A stretch of DNA of 64,000 bases from contig JARLJS010000134.1 in assembly GCA_031291075.1 (NCBI GenBank), forward strand, positions 1 to 64,000, read 5' to 3'. The notes under the pieces are model-generated. The model saw nothing but the letters and a program-made list of their open reading frames with translations. It did not search any database and was not told where the DNA came from. Every line of letters begins with the position of its first letter. Position 1 is the first letter of the stretch. Origin of the DNA: Nevskia sp. (GTDB lineage: Bacteria; Pseudomonadota; Gammaproteobacteria; Nevskiales; Nevskiaceae). Of the stretch, positions 8,327 through 15,545 are shown one piece after another. Both the position numbers and the translations under genes were made by a program.

Positions 8327-8348
8327 AGTACGGAAAAAGTACGGAAAA
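8327..8348. repeat. Two tandem 11-bp repeats upstream of the integrase
   Basis: AGTACGGAAAA occurs twice without a gap (8327-8337 and 8338-8348). Located about 65-85 bases upstream of the integrase start and 80 bases from the att fragment, it is a candidate binding site for the integrase arm domain or an excision factor. Confidence 0.5.
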
Positions 8349-8418
8349 CATCATGGGACAGCATGAAACATGCCTGTCAATGAAATCAGCATCTTAGAAC
8401 ATCATGGAACACTATGAA
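8347..8418. repeat. Pair of 21-bp direct repeats next to the attachment site
   Basis: Segments 8347-8367 and 8398-8418 both read AACATCATGG, one variable base, ACA, two variable bases, ATGAA, with 18 of 21 positions identical. They lie between the integrase and the tRNA fragment, where recombinase arm-type sites are expected. Confidence 0.55.
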
Positions 8419-8429
8419 CCCCTATTTCA

Positions 8430-8487
8430 CTACCTTGAGGTGGTAGCGGCGAAAGTCGTGGGAGTTCGAGTCTCCCCGTCGGCACCA
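8430..8487 (+). other. 3' fragment of tRNA-Leu(GAG); putative att site of the integrated element
   Basis: The segment folds as the 3' part of a class II tRNA: anticodon stem CTACC/GGTAG around the loop TTGAGGT (anticodon GAG at 8437-8439), a variable arm at 8447-8459, T-stem GGGAG/CTCCC around TTCGAGT, acceptor 3' strand CGTCGGC, then A and CCA ending at 8487. The bases to the left do not supply the acceptor 5' strand or a D-arm, so it is not a complete gene. Elements that insert into tRNA 3' ends leave exactly such a duplicate. The intact tRNA is predicted left of the window. Confidence 0.8.
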
Positions 8488-8531
8488 TCGGGCTTCCCCG
8501 GAAGTCCGGAAGAGCTCAAAGAAAATCGCTC

Positions 8532-8558
8532 AACCCCGCGCAAGGTGCGGGGTTTTTT
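8532..8558 (+). terminator. Intrinsic terminator, presumably of the original tRNA-Leu gene
   Basis: Stem AACCCCGC (8532-8539) and GCGGGGTT (8547-8554) with a 7-base loop and a run of T (8553-8558). It lies 45 bases past the tRNA 3' end and marks the chromosomal side of the att site. Confidence 0.85.
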
Positions 8559-8636
8559 GTTGGTGCGGCGGCCGTGGCAGGCGCGGTGTTCACGCCGGCA
8601 GCTTAGCTAAAATGGGACCGTATCGAGGACCTCGCC

Positions 8637-8826
8637 ATGGCCAACGCCGTCCCCACACTCAAGCAGCAAGCCCACGCACTGATCGACCAGCTGCCAGACG
8701 ACGCGACTTGGCACGATGTGGCCGAAGCGCTGGCGGTGATCGAGGATATCCGGACTGGCTGAAAGCGACGCCGGGAAGGGTGTCGATACGGCAACGCTGC
8801 GCAAGCGCTACGGCTTGCCGGAATGA
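8637..8826 (+). pseudogene. RelB/ParD-type antitoxin remnant, frameshifted
   Basis: ATG at 8637 opens a frame with KQQAHALIDQLPDDATWHDV and EALAVIEDI, a typical start for a short RelB-like antitoxin, but it meets TGA at 8760-8762. The neighbouring frame then carries the expected C-terminus (LAESDAGKGVDTATLRKRYG, ending LPE) to TGA at 8824-8826. A single indel near 8748-8760 explains this. The final stop overlaps the next ATG by the ATGA arrangement usual in toxin-antitoxin operons. Confidence 0.65.
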
Positions 8827-8990
8827 AAGTCATCTGGACGCCGCGCGCGCAGCGGCGATTGCGGGAAATCCACGACCACATCAAACCGCTCCCGAGTAAA
8901 CCGACGCCGTTGCTCTGGCGGAAGGGGAGCATACCGGTCCCGCTTGATTGGTGTGTATTGGTGTGTATAATTCTCCATGAAAAGCGCTGA
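8823..8990 (+). pseudogene. RelE/ParE-type toxin remnant, truncated
   Basis: ATG at 8823 starts MKVIWTPRAQRRLREIHDHI, the characteristic first helix of RelE/ParE toxins. After about 21 residues the similarity ends, and the frame runs through unrelated sequence (the hicA promoter region) to TGA at 8988-8990. The rest of the toxin is missing, so this is a remnant. Together with the broken antitoxin it shows decay of a complete module at the element boundary. Confidence 0.65.
8944..8976 (+). promoter_or_regulatory. Candidate hicAB promoter with tandem 10-bp repeats
   Basis: TTGATT (8944-8949) and TATAAT (8966-8971) are spaced by 16 bases. Two perfect tandem copies of ATTGGTGTGT (8947-8956, 8957-8966) fill the spacer and touch the -10 box, so they may be an operator for the HicB repressor. 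The hicA ATG is only five bases past the -10 box, so the transcript would be leaderless or nearly so. Confidence 0.55.
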
Positions 8991-9155
8991 CCTGATCAAG
9001 GAGCTGAAAGCTGCCGGTTGGAAGCTCGACCGGGTCAGGGGCAGTCACCATCAGTTCAAACACCCGACGATCGGGCTTACGATCACGGTGCCCCACCCGA
9101 AGAAGGATTTGGGAAGGGGTTGGTGGCGAAGATCCGGAAGGATGCTGGCCTGTAG
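8977..9155 (+). pseudogene. hicA: HicA toxin gene with a one-base deletion
   Basis: The frame begins MKSADLIKELKAAGWKLDRV, then GSHHQFKHP and TVPHPKKDLG, the complete HicA mRNA-interferase fold with its catalytic His in GSHH. Straight reading then becomes RGWWRRSG, whereas one added G near 9110-9118 restores the family ending KGLVAKIRKDAGL and TAG at 9153-9155, giving 59 residues, the normal HicA length. The gene is therefore either inactivated by a one-base loss in a G-run or affected by a sequencing error. HicB downstream is intact. Confidence 0.75.
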
Positions 9156-9196
9156 AGGTTTGGCCAGAATATGTCGTGTTTTCAATGGAGTGAGTC

Positions 9197-9604
9197 ATGC
9201 GCTATCCCATCGCAATTGAACCTGGCGACGAAGATCACGCCTACGGCGTGGCCTTCCCGGATATGCCCGGCTGCTATTCGGCCGGTGACTCGTTCGATGA
9301 AGCTTTGGCCAACGCCGAAGAAGCTGCGCTGCTGTGGCTCGAAGACCATCTGGAGAAGGGGCATGGCGCCCCCGCGCCCAGCAAGATCGAGGCTCTCCGT
9401 GGCAAGCGCGAATATCGGGGTTGGGTATGGGCTTTCGTTGATATCGATCTGTCGAAGCTCAGCAAAAAGGCTGTTCGCGTGAATGTGACTCTTCCGGAGA
9501 CATTGCTCAAAGCAGTCGACAAACGGGCTGAGCGCATCGGCGAAACCAGGTCTGGGTTTCTCGCCCGAGCCGCTATGGAGCGTCTGGAGAAGGAAGCAGC
9601 CTGA
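9197..9604 (+). CDS. hicB: HicB antitoxin
   Basis: 135 residues. The N-terminal HicB fold is plain: YPIAIEPGDEDHAYGVAFPD, then MPGCYSAGDSFDEALANA and EEAALLWLEDH. The C-terminal part (about 90-130: VRVNVTLPETLLKAVDKRAE, then RSGFLARAAME) is a ribbon-helix-helix DNA-binding segment, so it should both neutralise HicA and repress its own promoter. It follows hicA by 41 bases, the usual order. If hicA is truly dead, this is an orphan antitoxin. Confidence 0.9.
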   Translation: MRYPIAIEPGDEDHAYGVAFPDMPGCYSAGDSFDEALANAEEAALLWLEDHLEKGHGAPAPSKIEALRGKREYRGWVWAFVDIDLSKLSKKAVRVNVTLPETLLKAVDKRAERIGETRSGFLARAAMERLEKEAA

Positions 9605-9683
9605 TCGCGGTGCCCGCATAGAAAAAAGGAACAGCCATGCGTGCCTGGGGCTGGGCAAGGGGCCATCGGTTCAGGAAATGCTC

Positions 9684-10661
9684 ATGACGGAGTCGGCGGA
9701 GCGGACGGAGGCGGCGCCACGGTTGCCGGACATCACTTGCGTTATCCCGGTGTACCGGGCGGCGGCGGTGTTGCCCGAATTGCACCGCCGGCTGGTTGCG
9801 GTGCTGGCCGGGCCGGGCAGTTCGTTCGAAGTCATTTTTGTCGAAGACTGCGGCAACGACGGATCCTGGGCGGTTATCGAGGCGCTGGCGGGTGCCGATC
9901 CGCGGGTGCGGGGCATACGCCTGATGCGCAATTTCGGTCAGCACAACGCGATCCTGTGCGGTATCCGCGAAGCCAGGGGCGAGGTCATCGTCACGCTGGA
10001 CGACGATCTGCAGCATCCACCGGAGGAGTTGCCGAAGCTGCTGGCCAAGCTGGCGGAGGGCTTTGACGTGGTCTACGGTCCGCCGATCCAGCAGCAGCAT
10101 GGGATGTTGCGCAACCTGGCTTCGATGGCCACCAAGTGGGTGCTGCAGGGGGCGATCGGCGTCGACATGGCGGGCGAGGTGTGCGCGCTGCGTGCATTCC
10201 GCAGCCGGCTGCGGGAGGTGTTCGCGGACTATCAAAGTCCGTACGTCAGCATCGACGTGCTGCTCAGCTGGGCCACCGCCAATTTCGGCGCGGTCCGGCT
10301 GCGCCACGAGCTGCGCCGGCACGGGGACTCCGGATACACAGTCGGGAAACTGGCGCGTCACGCCCTCAACATGATCACCGGGTTTTCGACCTTGCCGCTG
10401 CAGATCGCCAGCATGCTGGGATTCTGTTTCATGGCGTTCGGCCTTGCCGTGCTGGTCTACGTCGTCGGGCGCTACCTGATCCAGGGCACCTCGGCGCCGG
10501 GTTTCCCCTTTCTGGCGTCCATCATCGCGATCTTCTCGGGGGTGCAGCTGTTCTCGATCGGGATCATCGGCGAATACCTGGCGCGGATGCATGTGCGCAC
10601 CATGGGCCAGCCGGTCTACGCGGTGCGGTGCCGGACCGGGGCCAGGGAGTCCGCGGCATGA
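9684..10661 (+). CDS. ArnC/DPM1-type GT2 glycosyltransferase with C-terminal membrane anchor
   Basis: 325 residues. It has a GT2 fold with VIPVYRA (about 20-26), FVEDCGNDG, RNFGQHNAI and the metal-binding LDDDLQHPPEE (about 105-115). Two membrane helices near 235-300 are followed by GIIGEYLARMH. This is the architecture of ArnC, GtrB and dolichyl-phosphate-mannose synthase, which load a sugar onto a polyprenyl phosphate at the inner membrane. The start at 9684 was preferred over 9678 because AGGAA lies seven bases before it. Its stop overlaps the next ATG (ATGA). Context suggests a 4-amino-4,6-dideoxy sugar, possibly N-acetylated, as the cargo; that is inference. Confidence 0.85.
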   Translation: MTESAERTEAAPRLPDITCVIPVYRAAAVLPELHRRLVAVLAGPGSSFEVIFVEDCGNDGSWAVIEALAGADPRVRGIRLMRNFGQHNAILCGIREARGEVIVTLDDDLQHPPEELPKLLAKLAEGFDVVYGPPIQQQHGMLRNLASMATKWVLQGAIGVDMAGEVCALRAFRSRLREVFADYQSPYVSIDVLLSWATANFGAVRLRHELRRHGDSGYTVGKLARHALNMITGFSTLPLQIASMLGFCFMAFGLAVLVYVVGRYLIQGTSAPGFPFLASIIAIFSGVQLFSIGIIGEYLARMHVRTMGQPVYAVRCRTGARESAA

Positions 10662-11458
10662 CGTCGGACACATTTTCGCGGTCCTGCAAGGGCTTTGTTG
10701 TCGAGGCGCGGCTGGTGGGCTGGGACGCGGAGGCGTTCGGTGTTCCGGTGGCGCAGATCACGCGGATCGAAGTCGCGGACCCCGCGGCGGCGGCGAGGGA
10801 ATACGGCGCGTTCGAGGCATGGGTCGCGGCGAACGACGTGCGCATCGTCAGCTGCCGGCTGCCGCACGAGCGCATCGCGGAGTCCATGTTCCTGGAAGGC
10901 CGGGATTTCCGCTTCATCGAGACGGTGCTGCACCCGCAGCTCCGGGACTTGCGGGAACGCTGTCTGCCCGACGACACGCTTGCGCTGCTTCCCGCTGCGG
11001 AGGCGGAGCTGCCGGTATTGCTGGCGATCGCCGAAACAGAGTTCGTCCACGGGCGCTACCACGTTGATCCGCGCCTGGATCCGAAGCTGGCGGACCGGCG
11101 CTATACGCGCTGGGTGCGGACGAGCCTGCGTCATCCGAGCCAGCGACTGCTCACGGTATGGGACGGCATGCAGGTCATCGGCTTTTTCCTTGTCGAGTAC
11201 GGCGCCGATGGACATGCCTATTACCATCTCCACGCGATCGCGCCCGGGTTCCAGGGCAGAGGCTACGGTCGCCGTGCCTGGCTGGCGATGCTGCGGCACA
11301 GCCGTGATGCGGGGGTGCTGCAGGTGACGACCGCGATTTCCGCCAGCAACATGCGCATCCTGAACCTGTTCGTCAGCCTGTCCGCGCGTTTTCTTCCGTC
11401 CGAAATGACGTTCCACTGGGTGCGGCAGGATCTGCGAACGGCCGGGCCATCGTCTTGA
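10658..11458 (+). CDS. GNAT N-acetyltransferase, WecD/RffC-like
   Basis: 266 residues starting at an ATG that overlaps the previous stop. The N-terminal third (LVGWDAEAFGVPVAQITRIEV, RIVSCRLPHERIAESMFLEG, DFRFIETVLHP) resembles the first domain of WecD/RffC, the dTDP-4-amino-4,6-dideoxygalactose N-acetyltransferase. The GNAT core follows, with VIGFFLVEYG, HLHAIAPGFQGRGYGRRAW (acetyl-CoA pyrophosphate loop) and TAISASNMRILNLF. RffA, the enzyme that would make this amino sugar, lies three genes downstream in the same coupled operon, which supports the assignment. Another acyl acceptor is possible. Confidence 0.75.
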   Translation: MTSDTFSRSCKGFVVEARLVGWDAEAFGVPVAQITRIEVADPAAAAREYGAFEAWVAANDVRIVSCRLPHERIAESMFLEGRDFRFIETVLHPQLRDLRERCLPDDTLALLPAAEAELPVLLAIAETEFVHGRYHVDPRLDPKLADRRYTRWVRTSLRHPSQRLLTVWDGMQVIGFFLVEYGADGHAYYHLHAIAPGFQGRGYGRRAWLAMLRHSRDAGVLQVTTAISASNMRILNLFVSLSARFLPSEMTFHWVRQDLRTAGPSS

Positions 11459-13005
11459 TCCGCCAGGACCGCCGGCTGTCGATGCTGGTATTTGTGCTGG
11501 CCGTGGGCGTCGTTGTTTCGTTGTTCGCCTGGGACGGGCACAAGGGCTTCGAGCTGAGCGACGAGGGGTTTCTCTGGTATGGCGCCCAGCGCGTCTTCCA
11601 CGGCGAAGTGCCCATCCGTGACTTCATGGCTTACGACCCTGGGCGCTACTACTGGTCGGCGGCGTTCATGGGCCTGCGCGGCGATACCGGCATCATGAGC
11701 GTGCGGGTGGCCGCGGCGGCATTCGAAGCGATGGGGCTGTTCGTCGGGCTGTGGCTGATCGCGCGCGCGGCCGGGCCGATGGGTGGTGGGAATATTCTCT
11801 ACCTGCTGCTCTCCGCCGCCACGCTGGCGGTATGGATGACGCCCTATTACAAGACCTTCGATACCACGCTGTCGATCCTGCTGATCGGGACTCTGGCCTT
11901 CCTGATCCACAGCCCGGGCGTGCGGAGTTATTTCCTTGCCGGAGTCTGCCTGGGTGTCGTCGCCGTATTCGGCCGCAACCACGGGGTGTATGGCATCGCG
12001 GGCAGCCTGGGGGCCATGCTCTGGCTGCAGCTCAAACGAGCCGGTGGCCCCGGCTTGGCCAAGGGCTTCACGCTGTGGACGGCGGGGATTGCCGTGGGTT
12101 TTGCTCCCGTCCTGCTGATGGCTTTGCTGGTGCCGGGCTTTGCCGGGGCATTCTGGGAGAGCATCCGCTTCCTGTTTGAAATCCGTGCCACCAATATTAC
12201 GGTTCCGGTGCCATGGCCCTGGCGTGTGAACTTTGCCGCACTGCCTGCGGGCTTCGCGGTTCCGGCAGTGCTCGTCGGCGTGTTTTTCATCGCGGTGCTG
12301 GCCTTCGGCGCGTCGTCCGTCGCCTGGGTGGTGTGGCAAAAGCTCAGGAACAGGCCGGTTCCACCGGTGTTGGCCGCGGCCGCTTTCCTGGCGTTCCCCT
12401 ACGCGCACTATGCCTACTCGCGGGCCGACGTCGTGCATATCGCGCTTGGCATTTTCCCGCTGCTGCTCGGGTGCCTGGCCGTTCTGGCCGCGCAGCCGGC
12501 AGGCATCAAGTGGCCGTTGTCGTTGATGTTGTGCGCAGCGAGCCTGTGGACGCTGCACCAGCGGCATCCGGGCTGGCAGTGCCGCGACGGCCAGGCCTGC
12601 GTGGACGTCGAAATTTCCGGCAGCAGCCTCAAAATGGACCCATCCGCCGCATCCGAGGTTGGGATGTTCCGCAACCTGGTTCAACGCTATGCGGCCGACG
12701 GCCGGAGCTTTCTCGCGGTGCCGTATTTCCCGGGCGCCTATGCGCTGTTCGAGCGCAGGTCCCCGACCTGGGAGATTTACCCGCTGGTCCCGCGTTCCCC
12801 GGAGTTCGAGCAGGCCGAGATCGAGCGTGTGAAGAAGGCAGGGCCCGCATTCGTCCTCGAATCGGACTGGCCGCTAGACCGCAGGGACGAGATGCGATTC
12901 CGCTACACCCATCCGTTGATTCATCGCTACATCCTGGACAAATTCGATCCGTTGCCGCCTTTGCTCGATCCGGTCGACCGGGCCTACCAGGCAAAGCCGC
13001 CGTGA
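11455..13005 (+). CDS. GT-C fold membrane glycosyltransferase-like protein
   Basis: 516 residues with about ten membrane helices across 10-385 and a soluble tail (385-516). The first periplasmic loop has ELSDEGFLWYGAQRVFHGEV, then RDFMAYDPGRYYW: an acidic Asp-Glu pair followed by a PG-Y motif, as seen in ArnT-like and other GT-C enzymes that take a sugar from a polyprenyl-phosphate donor. It starts with TTG overlapping the previous TGA; ATG at 11482 is an alternative. It pairs logically with the ArnC-like GT2: one loads the carrier, the other transfers the sugar to an acceptor outside. The acceptor is unknown. Confidence 0.7.
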   Translation: MIRQDRRLSMLVFVLAVGVVVSLFAWDGHKGFELSDEGFLWYGAQRVFHGEVPIRDFMAYDPGRYYWSAAFMGLRGDTGIMSVRVAAAAFEAMGLFVGLWLIARAAGPMGGGNILYLLLSAATLAVWMTPYYKTFDTTLSILLIGTLAFLIHSPGVRSYFLAGVCLGVVAVFGRNHGVYGIAGSLGAMLWLQLKRAGGPGLAKGFTLWTAGIAVGFAPVLLMALLVPGFAGAFWESIRFLFEIRATNITVPVPWPWRVNFAALPAGFAVPAVLVGVFFIAVLAFGASSVAWVVWQKLRNRPVPPVLAAAAFLAFPYAHYAYSRADVVHIALGIFPLLLGCLAVLAAQPAGIKWPLSLMLCAASLWTLHQRHPGWQCRDGQACVDVEISGSSLKMDPSAASEVGMFRNLVQRYAADGRSFLAVPYFPGAYALFERRSPTWEIYPLVPRSPEFEQAEIERVKKAGPAFVLESDWPLDRRDEMRFRYTHPLIHRYILDKFDPLPPLLDPVDRAYQAKPP

Positions 13006-13883
13006 AGCGCTGCCTCGCTTGCGATGCACGCTTTGCGTCGGCGATTCGCGCCTGCCCGGTCTGCGGCTCCAGTCCTGTTCTGGTTGACGGTTTCGACGCT
13101 TATGCTCCGGAGTTGGCCCACGGCAGCGACAGCTTCCACCAGGACCATTTTGCCGAGCTGTGCCGCCTGGAACACGGGAGCTTCTGGTTTCGATCGAGGA
13201 ACCAGTTGATTCTATGGGCGCTGGAAAGGTACTGCCCGGACTTCCGCTCACTCCTGGAAGTGGGTTGCGGCACCGGCTATGTCCTGTCCGCGATCGCGGA
13301 GAAGTTTCCCCGCGCGACGCTCAACGGCAGCGAGATTCTTACCGTGGGTCTCGGATGCGCGGCGGCAAGACTGCAGGGGGTGAGGTTGATGCAGATGGAT
13401 GCCGCGAGGATGCCTTTTTCCGAGGAGTTCGATGTCATCGGCGCGTTCGACGTACTCGAGCACATCGACGACGACAGGCAGGTCCTGGCACAGCTGCGCG
13501 AGGCCCTCAAGCCGGCGGGCCTGCTGCTGCTGACGGTGCCGCAGCACAAGTGGTTGTGGAGTGCCGTCGACGAAGGTTCATGCCACCGGCGGCGCTATGC
13601 GGCTCCGGATCTGCACCGGAAAATCGAAGGAGGCGGGTTCCGCATTGTCAGGAGCACGTCGTTCGTGGCGACGCTGCTGCCCGTTATGATGGCTTCCAGG
13701 TTGTTCCGGAGAGCGGCGGCTGACGGTAAGCTCGACATGGCCGCAGCCTTCAAAGTCCCTGCTTCGCTGAATTCGCTGTTCGCCCTCATTCTTGGTGCGG
13801 AATTGAGCGCCATCAGGGAGGGGATCGATTTCCCGTTCGGCGGGTCCCGTCTGGTCATCGCACAAAAGGCCGAAGCCGTATGA
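13002..13883 (+). CDS. Class I SAM-dependent methyltransferase with N-terminal zinc ribbon
   Basis: 293 residues from a GTG that overlaps the previous TGA. The N-terminus has two CxxC pairs (CLACDARF, CPVCGSSP), a short zinc ribbon. The methyltransferase fold follows: LLEVGCGTGYVLSAIAEKFP (motif I), LMQMDAARMPF, FDVIGAFDVLEHIDDD and GLLLLTVPQH. The fold and the HIDDD loop are typical of sugar or lipid methyltransferases. It lies between the GT-C gene and rffA, so a methyl group on the amino sugar or acceptor is plausible. Both ends are coupled by 4-base overlaps. Confidence 0.8.
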   Translation: MKRCLACDARFASAIRACPVCGSSPVLVDGFDAYAPELAHGSDSFHQDHFAELCRLEHGSFWFRSRNQLILWALERYCPDFRSLLEVGCGTGYVLSAIAEKFPRATLNGSEILTVGLGCAAARLQGVRLMQMDAARMPFSEEFDVIGAFDVLEHIDDDRQVLAQLREALKPAGLLLLTVPQHKWLWSAVDEGSCHRRRYAAPDLHRKIEGGGFRIVRSTSFVATLLPVMMASRLFRRAAADGKLDMAAAFKVPASLNSLFALILGAELSAIREGIDFPFGGSRLVIAQKAEAV

Positions 13884-15022
13884 ACCGCATACCCTTCAAC
13901 CGGCCGCACATGACCGGCAAGGAGCTGTACCACATCGCGCGGGCGCATTTCAACGGCCAGCTGGCGGGAGACGGGCCGTTTACCGAACGTTGCCACGCCT
14001 GGCTGGAGGACCGCACCGGCAGCGGCAAGGCCCTGCTCACCCACTCGTGCACCGGCGCCCTGGAAATGGCGGCCCTGCTGCTGGAGATCGGGCCGGGCGA
14101 CGAGGTCATCATGCCATCGTACACCTTCGTATCCACGGCCAACGCGTTTGTGCTGAGAGGCGCGGTGCCGGTGTTCGTGGACATCCGCGAAGACACTCTC
14201 AACCTGGACGAGCGCCTGGTCGAGGCGGCGATCACGCCGCGCACCCGGGCGATCGTTCCGGTGCATTACGCCGGCGTGGCCTGCGAAATGGACACCATCA
14301 TGGCGATCGCGCAGCGGCACCGGCTGAAGGTGGTGGAAGACGCCGCGCAAGGGGTGATGGCCACCTACAAGGGGCGTGCGCTCGGCAGCATCGGCGACCT
14401 CGGCGCCTACAGCTTTCACGAAACCAAGAACGTGATCTCCGGCGAAGGCGGCGCCGTGCTGGTCAACCGGCCCGAACTGGCCTTGCGCGCGGAGATCATC
14501 CGGCAGAAGGGCACCGACCGCAGCCGGTTCCTCCGGGGCGAGGTCGACAAGTACACCTGGCAGGAGGCGGGATCGTCTTTCCTTCCCGGCGAACTGGTCG
14601 CGGCTTTCCTGTGGGCGCAGCTGGAGGAGGCCGAGCGGATGACCGGAGAGCGCCTGGCCCGGTGGCGGTTCTATCACGAACTGCTGGAGCCGCTGGAATC
14701 CAAAGGGCTCTTACGCCGCCCCATTGTGCCGGCCGACCGCCGGCACAATGCGCACATGTACTACGTGCTGCTGGCCGGCGAGATCGATCGGCAGGCGGTG
14801 CTGGCCGAGTTCGAGCGCAACGGCATCGGCGCGGTATTCCACTATGTGCCGCTGCATTCGTCGCCGGCGGGCCAACGCTACGGCAGAGCCTGTGGGGCAC
14901 TGGAGGTGACAAACCGCCGATCCCGGCAACTGGTCCGGCTGCCTTTGTGGGTGGAGCTGACCGAGGCCGCGCAGGAAAAGGTGGTTGGCGTGCTGCAGCA
15001 CGCAACCGAGCGCGGCGACTGA
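13880..15022 (+). CDS. rffA: dTDP-4-amino-4,6-dideoxygalactose transaminase
   Basis: 380 residues, a PLP-dependent DegT/DnrJ/EryC1-type aminotransferase. Key runs are IPFNRPHMTGKELYHI, LTHSCTGALEMAALLL, GDEVIMPSYTFVSTANAFVL, VPVHYAGVACEMD, VVEDAAQG and SFHETKNVISGEGGAVL, where the Lys of ETKN is the PLP Schiff base. The details match RffA/WecE, which aminates dTDP-4-keto-6-deoxyglucose at C4. It is the last gene of the coupled cassette (ATGA overlap) and is followed by a terminator. The genes for dTDP-glucose synthesis and dehydration (RmlA/RmlB types) are not in the window. Confidence 0.9.
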   Translation: MNRIPFNRPHMTGKELYHIARAHFNGQLAGDGPFTERCHAWLEDRTGSGKALLTHSCTGALEMAALLLEIGPGDEVIMPSYTFVSTANAFVLRGAVPVFVDIREDTLNLDERLVEAAITPRTRAIVPVHYAGVACEMDTIMAIAQRHRLKVVEDAAQGVMATYKGRALGSIGDLGAYSFHETKNVISGEGGAVLVNRPELALRAEIIRQKGTDRSRFLRGEVDKYTWQEAGSSFLPGELVAAFLWAQLEEAERMTGERLARWRFYHELLEPLESKGLLRRPIVPADRRHNAHMYYVLLAGEIDRQAVLAEFERNGIGAVFHYVPLHSSPAGQRYGRACGALEVTNRRSRQLVRLPLWVELTEAAQEKVVGVLQHATERGD

Positions 15023-15038
15023 TCGGCCGAGCGCAGGG

Positions 15039-15065
15039 AAAGCCCGGTTTTGCCGGGCTTTCGTT
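15039..15065 (+). terminator. Intrinsic terminator after rffA
   Basis: Stem AAAGCCCGG (15039-15047) and CCGGGCTTT (15053-15061) with loop TTTTG, 17 bases after the rffA stop. The T-run is mostly within the stem, so the end is clear but moderate in strength. Confidence 0.75.
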
Positions 15066-15139
15066 GCGGGGCTTGCGGGTAACCGGCGCGGCAATCCGCT
15101 AAAGTAACCGGGTCGCATCGTACGGCGCGCGAGCAAGCC

Positions 15140-15541
15140 ATGGGCCATTTCCTGACCGCTTTGGGTGGATTCGCAATCTGGCTGGGCCTGTCCCTGGCGC
15201 TCAGCGCCGTATACCTGCTGGTCTACATGTGGATCACGCCGCAGCACGAGCTTAAGCTGATCCGCGAGGGCAATATTAGCGCCGCAGTGTGCCTGAGCGG
15301 GACGCTGCTGGGATACGCGCTGCCGCTGGCGAGCGCGATGGTGCACGGCGCCAACCTCTACGACTTCGTGAGTTGGGCGGTGGTGGCGATGCTGGTGCAG
15401 CTCGCCGTCTACCTGCTGCTGCGGCTGGGGTATCGCGACCTCACCCACGACATCGTGGAGGACCGTGTTTCGGTGGCGGTGATGGTGGCGGGCCTGACGG
15501 TGACGACCGGTATCCTGAATGCGGCGGCCTTGAGCACTTAG
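15140..15541 (+). CDS. DUF350 small membrane protein
   Basis: 133 residues with four membrane helices (about 5-30, 49-68, 77-95, 107-130). Features are WITPQHELKLIREGNISAAV and SGTLLGYALPLASAMV, the conserved core of DUF350 (YjfL-type). Function is not established; family members often occur with SPFH, DUF4178 and polyamine-type genes, all of which lie next door on the opposite strand. It is convergent with the FAD oxidoreductase and only four bases separate the two stops. Confidence 0.85.
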   Translation: MGHFLTALGGFAIWLGLSLALSAVYLLVYMWITPQHELKLIREGNISAAVCLSGTLLGYALPLASAMVHGANLYDFVSWAVVAMLVQLAVYLLLRLGYRDLTHDIVEDRVSVAVMVAGLTVTTGILNAAALST

Positions 15542-15545
15542 CTGG

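Noticed and set aside
8430-8487. Complete tRNA-Leu gene
   Set aside because: The acceptor 5' strand and D-arm are missing to the left, so only the 3' part is present.
8947-8966. Start of a CRISPR array
   Set aside because: Only two 10-bp copies with no spacers; better explained as an operator.
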